DNA of 21,244 nt from DASYXW01 sp035934405 (lineage in GTDB: Bacteria > Acidobacteriota > Terriglobia > UBA7540): the NCBI GenBank assembly GCA_035934405.1, contig DASYXW010000090.1:1-21244 (forward strand), in the 5' to 3' direction. The notes beneath the pieces are model-generated. The model saw nothing but the letters and a program-made list of their open reading frames with translations, searched no databases and was not told the origin of the DNA. The translations under genes and the position numbers were made by a program. Each line of letters opens with the position of its first letter. Within the stretch, counting starts at the first letter, position 1. Shown here in pieces: positions 7,151 to 13,025 of the stretch.

Positions 7151-7178
7151 CAGAAGTCAGAAGTCAGAAGTCAGAAGT
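7151..7178. repeat. CAGAAGT x4 array at the mfd start
   Basis: Four identical CAGAAGT units begin two bases upstream of the mfd start codon (minus strand) and fill the ribosome-binding region. Confidence 0.9.
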
Positions 7179-7229
7179 CGATTAAGCAAGGTTATCATGA
7201 GCGGCGCCGAGCGAGGACCTTCATTCCGG

Positions 7230-7313
7230 CTTCTGTCTTCTGACTTCCGGCTTCTGTCTTCCCCTTTAACCTTCAACCTCTAACCTTTGGCCTTCAACTT
7301 TCGACTCTTAACT
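7230..7313. repeat. 12-unit degenerate 7-mer array over the 3' end of the heptose adenylyltransferase gene
   Basis: Twelve 7-nt steps without a gap, from CTTCTGT, CTTCTGA, CTTCCGG through TTTAACC, TTCAACC, TCTAACC to TTCAACT, TTCGACT, CTTAACT. The consensus drifts gradually along the array. The gene's TAG stop lies inside it. Confidence 0.85.
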
Positions 7314-7774
7314 TCCTCGATCAGCGCGGTTGTCGAATAGCCCGGTGTTACTGGAATCGAAACCACGCGGCCGCCCGCCCGTTCCACTTCCTCGCGGCCC
7401 ACGATTTCCCCGGGACCCCAGTCACCGCCCTTCACCAGAATCTGAGGCAGCATCCGCGCAATGACCCCTCGTGGAGTCAAGTCGTCGAAAACGGTCACGT
7501 AATCCACCACCCGGAGCGCGGCGAGCAGCTCGGCTCTTTCGGCTTCAGCCACCACCGGCCGGCCGGGACCCTTCAATACCCGGACGCTGTGATCACTGTT
7601 AATGGCCACCAGCAGTGCGTCGCCGAGCTCTCGCGCCTTGGCCAGATATCGCGTATGCCCGGGATGGAGCAGGTCGAAGCAGCCGTTGGTGAAGACCACT
7701 CGGGTTCCCTGGCGCTTCAGCTCGCCCACGCGCTCGATCGCCCTTTCGAGCGGCAGAATCTTCTCGCTTCCCAT
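7280..7774 (-). CDS. rfaE2: D-glycero-beta-D-manno-heptose 1-phosphate adenylyltransferase (HldE C-terminal type)
   Basis: 164 residues, the size of a stand-alone nucleotidyltransferase. It is predicted to transfer AMP from ATP to heptose 1-phosphate, making ADP-heptose for the LPS inner core in the cytoplasm. Motifs: VVFTNGCFDLLHPGH with the HxGH signature at residues 37-40, then LLVAINSDHSVRVLKGPGRPV, DYVTVFDD, ILVKGGDW and GYSTTALIEEV. The kinase half found in fused HldE is absent. The last ten residues (VKSRKLKAKG) and the stop codon are encoded by a 7-mer repeat array, so the original C-terminus was probably replaced. It is divergent from the porin gene across 146 nt. There is no strong Shine-Dalgarno. 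A related cytidylyltransferase-like enzyme is the main alternative. Confidence 0.92.
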   Translation of the reverse strand: MGSEKILPLERAIERVGELKRQGTRVVFTNGCFDLLHPGHTRYLAKARELGDALLVAINSDHSVRVLKGPGRPVVAEAERAELLAALRVVDYVTVFDDLTPRGVIARMLPQILVKGGDWGPGEIVGREEVERAGGRVVSIPVTPGYSTTALIEEVKSRKLKAKG

Positions 7775-7881
7775 GGTTTCGTCGCCACAAGGTTGCCGGG
7801 TGTGATTGTAACATGGGCGGCAATCCTCGCCGTTCAGCGCCGCTTTGGGGTTAGAATGTGTGGCAAACGTCAGAAATGCGA

Positions 7882-7916
7882 GCGTGTGGCCGGCTGGGTA
7901 GCCACACGCAAGGAGG
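7882..7916 (+). promoter_or_regulatory. Leader hairpin and strong ribosome-binding site of the porin gene
   Basis: GCGTGTGGC (7882-7890) and GCCACACGC (7901-7909) form a perfect 9-bp stem with a 10-nt loop. AAGGAGG (7910-7916) follows at once, four bases before the ATG at 7921. This strong Shine-Dalgarno fixes the start at 7921 rather than the upstream ATG at 7858. The hairpin may modulate access to the site (inference). Confidence 0.6.
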
Positions 7917-7920
7917 TTCT

Positions 7921-9543
7921 ATGCGGTTCTCTTGCCTCAGAAGGATGGCGTGTGTGGCGGGGGCTTGTCTGCTGATCGCCGCACCTGTTGTGGCACAGGG
8001 GCCGCCGGGCCTGAGCGCGCCGCAGGTTGCCTCGCTGGCCGATGCGCTGCGGACCTTGCAGACGCAGGTGCAGCAATTGAACGTTGCCTTGCAGGACGTG
8101 AAGAGCGAGGCGGCCCAGTCGCGCGCCGAATCGGCAGAGCTGCGCCGGGAGCTGGCAGAGACCCGCCAACAGCTCAGCACTTTCAAGCGCGAGCTGGACC
8201 GGGCGCGGCCGGCACAGGTGGAGTCTGCCGTGGCCGCGGGGGCCGTAGGAACTGGCGCAGCCGGGAACGGCGCTGACGCTGGCGGGCAGAGTTCCGAATC
8301 TCAGGCGGCAGCGACGGACCAGCGTCTGTCGAATCTCGAAGAGGAGCAGCAACTTCTCAACGGCAAGGTGGATACGCAGTATCAGACCAAGGTGGAGAGC
8401 GGATCAAAATACCGCGTGCGGCTCTCGGGTCTGGCGCTCATCAACGCCTTCTCCGACCGCGGCGCGGTGAACAGCGCTGACGTGCCCTTCTTGGCGCAAG
8501 CCCGTTCCGCCGGCGATACCAACGGAACCTTCGGCGCCACTTTGCGCCAGTCGCTCGTGGGCCTGGATGTCTTCGGGCCCGATGTCGCCGGCGCGCGCAC
8601 CAGCGCTCAGGTGCAGTTCGATTTTTTCGGCGGCTTCCCGAGCTCTCCGGACGGCATCGCTGCCGGTATCGTGCGGCTTCGGACGGCGACGGCGCGTTTC
8701 GACTGGCCGAAGACTTCCGTGGTCGCCGGCCAGGATGCTCCCTTCTTCTCGCCGCTCTCTCCCACGTCGCTCGCGTCGCTCGGCTATCCCGCCTTCGCTT
8801 ACGCTGGTAACCTGTGGACGTGGACCCCGCAGATTCGCCTTGAACATCGAATGGACTTGCCCGGCGATTCGAGCTTGCTCGTTCAAGGCGGCATCCTCGA
8901 TCCTCTGACTGGCGAGCCGCCTTATGACCCCTTCTACCTGCTGCCGCAAGCGGGCCAGCGGTCCGGCCAACCTGCGTATGCGGCGCGCCTCGCATGGACC
9001 GGTAACATGCTGGGCCGTCCTTTCACGGTCGGCGGCGGAGGCTACTACGCGCGCCAGAATTGGGGATTCGGCCGCATCGTGGATGCCTGGGCCGGCACCG
9101 CAGACTGGTCGCTGCCCATCAGCCGCTGGTTCTCGTTAACCGGAGAACTCTACCGCGGCCGCGCCCTCGGCGGGCTCGGAGGCGGCGAGGGCCGCAGCGT
9201 TCTGTACAGTGGCGCGCTGGCCGATCCCACGACTCAGGTGATCGGTCTTAATGCCGCCGGCGGCTGGTCGCAACTGAAGTTCACACCGACCGAGAAGCTG
9301 GAGTTTAACGGCGCATTCGGCGAAGATTATCCCTTTGCGTCCGACTTGCGGCGCTTTCCGGCGGCCCAGAGCTATTTCGATGCCACCACCGGGCGCAACG
9401 AGAGCGCCTTGGTCAACGGCATTTACCATCTGCGCTCGAACCTGCTGTTCTCGCTCGAATATCGGCGCCTGTGGACCTCTGACCTCTATGCGCCGCGCGT
9501 GACCGCGAACCAAACGAATCTGGGCGTCGGTGTGCTGTTCTAG
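7921..9543 (+). CDS. Outer-membrane porin-like protein with N-terminal coiled coil
   Basis: 540 residues. The start is set by a strong Shine-Dalgarno and by the signal peptide (MRFSCLRRMACVAGACLLIA, cleavage probably after PVVAQ). A heptad-patterned coiled coil follows (about 36-96; LADALRTLQTQVQQLNVAL), then an Ala/Gly-rich linker, then a long barrel-like region with alternating polar and aromatic residues (from about 160; YRVRLSGLALINAF, AQVQFDFFGG, FDWPKTSVVAGQDAPFFSPLSPTSL). The chain ends in phenylalanine, as expected for beta-barrels inserted by BAM. This layout resembles trimeric DcaP-like porins and phosphate-selective-type porins. The substrate cannot be told. The next gene, a cupredoxin, begins 75 nt later, so co-transcription is possible. 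Confidence 0.8.
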   Translation: MRFSCLRRMACVAGACLLIAAPVVAQGPPGLSAPQVASLADALRTLQTQVQQLNVALQDVKSEAAQSRAESAELRRELAETRQQLSTFKRELDRARPAQVESAVAAGAVGTGAAGNGADAGGQSSESQAAATDQRLSNLEEEQQLLNGKVDTQYQTKVESGSKYRVRLSGLALINAFSDRGAVNSADVPFLAQARSAGDTNGTFGATLRQSLVGLDVFGPDVAGARTSAQVQFDFFGGFPSSPDGIAAGIVRLRTATARFDWPKTSVVAGQDAPFFSPLSPTSLASLGYPAFAYAGNLWTWTPQIRLEHRMDLPGDSSLLVQGGILDPLTGEPPYDPFYLLPQAGQRSGQPAYAARLAWTGNMLGRPFTVGGGGYYARQNWGFGRIVDAWAGTADWSLPISRWFSLTGELYRGRALGGLGGGEGRSVLYSGALADPTTQVIGLNAAGGWSQLKFTPTEKLEFNGAFGEDYPFASDLRRFPAAQSYFDATTGRNESALVNGIYHLRSNLLFSLEYRRLWTSDLYAPRVTANQTNLGVGVLF

Positions 9544-9547
9544 AAAC

Positions 9548-9671
9548 GGTAGACGGTATATGGGGCATCGACGGACACGGCGATTGGCCCACCTGCCTCC
9601 TACCCGAATGAAACACTTATGGCTATGAAGGAATCGCGACCGCTGCGCCCATCTGCCATATACCGTCTACC
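9548..9671. repeat. 16-bp inverted repeat linking the porin 3' end and the cupredoxin signal sequence
   Basis: GGTAGACGGTATATGG (9548-9563), five bases after the porin stop codon, is the exact reverse complement of 9656-9671, which lies inside the next coding region. The arms are 7-mer-array sequence in opposite orientations. Confidence 0.8.
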
Positions 9672-10416
9672 ACCTACCGTCTTCTGCCTTCTGCTCGCCG
9701 CCATCTGCTTTCTGCCTGCCGGGGCCGACGGGCAAACCGTAACCGGGGCCGTCACGGGGGCCGTCACCGTCAACGGGCGCGTGGTCCTGGTGGCCGCGCC
9801 ACGTAGCAAGAAAGGTCCGGACGACTCGAACGCGGTCGTCTGGCTCACGCCTCTCGGCGCCGCAAGCGAACCGGCGCCGGGCGCGGTCCGCCGGCGCTTT
9901 CGCTTGATCCAGAAGAACAAGCAGTTTGACCCGCACGTTCTGGTGGTACCGGTGGGCGCGATGGTGGATTTTCCGAACCTCGATCCCTTTTTCCACAACG
10001 TGTTTTCGCTGTACGACGGCAAACGCTTCGACCTGGGACTCTACGAGGCGGGCACAACGCACACGGTGACCTTCGACCGGCCCGGCGTTTCCTATCTTTT
10101 CTGCAACATCCATCCCCAGATGAGCGCCATCGTGGTGGCCTTGCGGACTCCATATTATGGAGTCTCGAATCACGCCGGAGAGGTGACGATTCGCAACGTC
10201 CCCCCCGGGCGCTACCGGCTCGAGATCTGGGACGAGCGGGCTCTGCCCGCCACGCTCAAAGCTGCGTCGCGTGAAGTCGCCATTGCGGCGAACGCCGCTT
10301 CGTTCGAAACGGTTTCGCTCGCGGAGTCAGCGAGCCCGGCAACCCACCACAAGAATAAGTACGGCCGCGATTACGAGAACCTGAACGCTGCTGACCCCGT
10401 CTATCAACAGCGCTGA
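9619..10416 (+). CDS. Periplasmic type 1 copper (cupredoxin-like) protein
   Basis: 265 residues. An N-terminal signal peptide (hydrophobic core about 20-33, VFCLLLAAICFLPAG) directs export. A cupredoxin domain (about 45-175) has the full type 1 copper ligand set: His126 (DPFFHNVFS), Cys162, His165 and Met168 (LFCNIHPQM). Its C-terminal part (about 185-240; AGEVTIRNVPPGRYRLEIWDE) resembles carboxypeptidase-regulatory-like beta domains. Likely role: electron transfer or copper binding in the periplasm; the partner is unknown. Start alternatives are ATG 9619 and ATG 9625; neither has a clear Shine-Dalgarno. Oddity: residues about 11-34, including the whole signal peptide core, are encoded by a 7-mer repeat array. 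It lies between the porin and an ABC exporter. Confidence 0.85.
   Translation: MAMKESRPLRPSAIYRLPPTVFCLLLAAICFLPAGADGQTVTGAVTGAVTVNGRVVLVAAPRSKKGPDDSNAVVWLTPLGAASEPAPGAVRRRFRLIQKNKQFDPHVLVVPVGAMVDFPNLDPFFHNVFSLYDGKRFDLGLYEAGTTHTVTFDRPGVSYLFCNIHPQMSAIVVALRTPYYGVSNHAGEVTIRNVPPGRYRLEIWDERALPATLKAASREVAIAANAASFETVSLAESASPATHHKNKYGRDYENLNAADPVYQQR
9649..9718. repeat. 7-mer array encoding the cupredoxin signal peptide
   Basis: Ten consecutive 7-nt units: CCATCTG, CCATATA, CCGTCTA, CCACCTA, CCGTCTT, CTGCCTT, CTGCTCG, CCGCCAT, CTGCTTT, CTGCCTG. The array is in frame and supplies the Leu/Ala/Ile/Cys/Phe hydrophobic core. Confidence 0.8.
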
Positions 10417-10427
10417 GAGGTCTCGAA

Positions 10428-10442
10428 CCGGTGCGACACCGG
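10428..10442 (+). other. Small hairpin between cupredoxin and ABC genes
   Basis: CCGGTG and CACCGG form a 6-bp stem with a CGA loop, 11 nt after the cupredoxin stop. No T-run follows, so termination is doubtful. Confidence 0.3.
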
Positions 10443-10477
10443 GCGAGTGTAATTTCCCTACGAATGAAACGTACAGC

Positions 10478-11473
10478 ATGGAGAAAGCGGAAGACTCGGA
10501 GGCTCCGTTGCAAGCATCTGCTGGAAGCGCGGTATCGCCCGTCGTGATGGATTCCCAACCGGTTGTAGTTCTGGCTGAGAACCTGCAGAAGCGCTACGGC
10601 GACGTGGAAGCTCTACACGGCGTCAGCTTCGAAATCCGCCAGGGTGAAGTGTTCGGGCTGTTGGGGCCGAACGGGGCAGGGAAGACCACGACGATCGAAA
10701 TTCTGGAGGGATTGCGGCAGCCCGACGGGGGCTCGGCGCGGGTGTGCGGTCTCGACCCGACCTCCGAGAGCAAGCGGCTCAAGGAAAGGATTGGCGCGCA
10801 GCTCCAGGCCACCGTTCTGCCGGATAAAATCCGCACCGAAGAGGCCCTGCGCTTGTTCGCGAGCCTGTACCGCCGGCCGGCGCCGGTCGACGCGTTGCTC
10901 ACGCGCTTCGGCTTGGCGGAAAAGCGCCACGCCTATTTTGAGAACCTTTCCGGCGGGCAAAAACAGCGTCTGGCATTGGCGCTGGCGCTCGTCAACAATC
11001 CGGAGCTGGTGCTGCTGGACGAACCCACCTCCGGTCTCGATGCCGTGGTGCGGCGCGACATTTACTCGCTCATCGAGCAGTTGCGCTCCGAAGGCCGCAC
11101 GGTGCTGCTGACCACTCACTACATCGAAGAAGCCGAGCGGCTGTGCGACCGAGTGGCCATTGTGGACCGGGGGCGCGTGGTGGCCCTGGGCACGCCGCGC
11201 GAGCTGGTGCGGGGTTCGGGGAAGGGCACACGCCTCGAAGTGCGCGTCGAACGGCCCATGCCGATCGAGCGCATTCGCCAGATTGAGGCCGTGCTCGACG
11301 TCCGGGAGGCTGGGGGAGCCTACATCCTGCATGCCGAACCTGTCCCCAAGGCGATCGTCGCGCTCGTTCGCCTGCTCGAAGCCGAAGGCAACACGCTGCA
11401 GGACCTGCACATCAGCCAGCCGAGCTTGGAAGACGTTTTTGTGGAAATTACCGGAAGAAGGATGGAGGAGTAG
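10478..11473 (+). CDS. ABC-2 type exporter, ATP-binding subunit
   Basis: 331 residues. Motifs: Walker A GPNGAGKT (63-70), signature LSGGQ (157-161), Walker B ELVLLDEP (176-183), D-loop SGLD and switch His214 (TTHYIEEAE). After the nucleotide-binding domain (about 30-245) a C-terminal extension (to 331; LEVRVERPMPIERIRQIEAV) matches the accessory domain of DrrA/CcmA-type ATPases of the ABC-2 class. It would power the permease encoded immediately downstream, whose ATG directly abuts this TAG stop. An alternative start at ATG 10547 (residue 24, MDSQPVVVLAENLQKRYG) removes a low-complexity leader and fits the family better; neither start has a good Shine-Dalgarno. Cargo unknown. Confidence 0.93.
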   Translation: MEKAEDSEAPLQASAGSAVSPVVMDSQPVVVLAENLQKRYGDVEALHGVSFEIRQGEVFGLLGPNGAGKTTTIEILEGLRQPDGGSARVCGLDPTSESKRLKERIGAQLQATVLPDKIRTEEALRLFASLYRRPAPVDALLTRFGLAEKRHAYFENLSGGQKQRLALALALVNNPELVLLDEPTSGLDAVVRRDIYSLIEQLRSEGRTVLLTTHYIEEAERLCDRVAIVDRGRVVALGTPRELVRGSGKGTRLEVRVERPMPIERIRQIEAVLDVREAGGAYILHAEPVPKAIVALVRLLEAEGNTLQDLHISQPSLEDVFVEITGRRMEE

Positions 11474-12907
11474 ATGGCGGCAATTCGAATCGCGCTGACG
11501 AGCGTTCGCCTGGCCATGCGGACCAAGGCGGCGATGTTTTTCACCTTCGTTTTTCCGCTGCTCTTCCTCTTCGCCTACGCCGGCATTTTTGCGCGCGGCA
11601 ATCCGCAGGCCGTAGCCTACTTGTTCGGGCCGGTGGTGGTGCTGCAGGTGATGGGCAGCGCCTTTTGGGGGCTCGGCCTGCAGTCCGTGATGAGGCGGGA
11701 GCAAGGCAGTCTGCGGCGCTATCGCCTGGCGCCGATCGGCGCGGGCACGATGGTTGGAAGCAGTCTGATCGCGAATTTTCTGCTCCTGATCCCCACCGTC
11801 GCGTTGCTCGTGGTCTGCGCCATGGTGGTGTTTCACATGCCCCTCGAAATCAGTATTCGGGATCTTGCGATTCTCGTCGCGGTCGGCGCGTTTGCTTTTG
11901 CGGGATTCGGCCTGACCGTGGCGAGCGTGGCCAACACCATGCAGGAGGCACAGATTTACAACAACATGGTGTGGTTTCCCCTGCTTTTTCTTTCCGGCGC
12001 CACTTTTCCCCTGGCGATGTTTCCTCAGTGGCTGCAGCGCGTGGCCCTGTTCCTGCCGGCCACCTATCTCGTGAGCGCGTTCCAGGGTGTGATGTCCCAC
12101 GCCGACACGCTCTCGGCTCATTGGGCAGAACTCGTGGCGTTGACCGTGTCCGGCACGTTCGGTCTGTTGTTTGCCTGGAAGCTTTTTCGCTGGGAGAAAG
12201 AGGAGAAGATGAAGCGATCGAACAAACTGCTGGCGGTGACGTTTGTCGTTCCCTTCCTCCTCATCGGCGCGTGGATGAATGCGAGGGGAAATCCCGGCAG
12301 CGCATGGGACGCCGCTTTCAAGATGATGAGCGGAGGCGATAGCTCCGCGAAAGCGTCGGGCAGCAAGACTGGAGGGCCGGCGACGGCAGTCCCGGCGCCG
12401 CCGGGCTCGGAATCGGGTCTGGTGAGCGACTTCGATGAAGGCACGCCGACCGCCAAGTTCGGTTCCGGCTGGACTGTCTCGACCGATTCCGTCATGGGAG
12501 GCAAGTCCACGGCGGAGATGAAAGTGGTGGACGGTGGCACCGAAGGCAGCAAAGGTTCGCTCGCGGTCACCGGCCAGGTGTTTGCCGGCGCGCCGTACCC
12601 CTGGGCCGGAGCTATGTTCTATCCGGGCGCACAACAATTTGCGCCGGTCAATCTCTCGTCAAAAAAGGAAATCAGCTTCTGGGCCAAGGGCGACGGCAAG
12701 ACGGATCGCGTCATGATATTTACCAAGAGCCTCGGATACGTCCCCGCCACCCAGACCTTTGTCGCCGGTTCGGAGTGGAAGCAGTATTCGTTCCCGCTTA
12801 CGGCTTTCCAGGGCACCGACGGGCACGACCTCGAAGCCGTCCTCTTCTCGGCGAGCACGGACCCCGGCACGTTCGCGTTTCAGATTGATGATGTACGGTT
12901 CAAATAG
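11474..12907 (+). CDS. ABC-2 permease fused to a C-terminal CIA30-like domain
   Basis: 477 residues. Residues 1-245 form a complete ABC-2 membrane domain with about six membrane helices and the family-typical NNMVWFPLLFLSGATFPLAMFPQWLQ segment. A seventh hydrophobic segment (about 251-268, LLAVTFVVPFLLIGAW) is followed by a Ser/Gly/Pro-rich linker. A beta-rich domain (about 314-477) then shows SDFDEG, WTVSTDSVMGGKST, FWAKGDGKTDRVMIF, WKQYSFPLTAFQGTDG and FAFQIDDVRF, the pattern of CIA30/NDUFAF1-like galactose-binding folds. The seventh helix would place this domain in the periplasm. GAGGAGAAG just before an in-frame ATG (12209, MKRSNKLL...) could start a separate secreted CIA30-like protein. 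The ATPase gene abuts directly. Fusion is read without a frameshift; cargo and ligand are unknown. Confidence 0.85.
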   Translation: MAAIRIALTSVRLAMRTKAAMFFTFVFPLLFLFAYAGIFARGNPQAVAYLFGPVVVLQVMGSAFWGLGLQSVMRREQGSLRRYRLAPIGAGTMVGSSLIANFLLLIPTVALLVVCAMVVFHMPLEISIRDLAILVAVGAFAFAGFGLTVASVANTMQEAQIYNNMVWFPLLFLSGATFPLAMFPQWLQRVALFLPATYLVSAFQGVMSHADTLSAHWAELVALTVSGTFGLLFAWKLFRWEKEEKMKRSNKLLAVTFVVPFLLIGAWMNARGNPGSAWDAAFKMMSGGDSSAKASGSKTGGPATAVPAPPGSESGLVSDFDEGTPTAKFGSGWTVSTDSVMGGKSTAEMKVVDGGTEGSKGSLAVTGQVFAGAPYPWAGAMFYPGAQQFAPVNLSSKKEISFWAKGDGKTDRVMIFTKSLGYVPATQTFVAGSEWKQYSFPLTAFQGTDGHDLEAVLFSASTDPGTFAFQIDDVRFK

Positions 12908-13016
12908 TTGGTCAGTATTTCAGTAGCTCAGTTTTCAGTTACCTTTCACGTGGTCACGCTGACGGACCGGGAGACTGAAATACTGAAGTACTGAAGTACT
13001 GACGGACCGACCAACT
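12904..13016. repeat. Inverted pair of 7/8-mer arrays between convergent genes
   Basis: The left arm (12904-12940) has units CAGTATT, TCAGTAG, CTCAGTT, TTCAGTT. The right arm (12974-13016) has ACTGAAA and three TACTGAAG-like 8-nt units, ending in GACCAACT, the complement of the left AGTTGGTC. The arms can fold back on each other. The left arm overlaps the permease stop codon, and the right arm ends ten bases before the acs stop. It may act as a bidirectional terminator, but there is no clean GC stem with a T-run. Confidence 0.6.
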
Positions 13017-13025
13017 TGTAGAACT

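Noticed and set aside
7858..7920. Upstream ATG at 7858 as the porin start
   Set aside because: The strong Shine-Dalgarno and the signal peptide both point to ATG 7921.
12181..12220. Frameshift or missed stop joining two genes (permease and CIA30-like protein)
   Set aside because: The frame is continuous as given; no disrupted codon is visible, so it is reported as a fusion with an internal start candidate.
10613..12637. 674-codon minus-strand open frame over the ABC genes
   Set aside because: Antisense to the ABC ATPase and permease with Walker and membrane signatures; Arg/His-rich nonsense composition.
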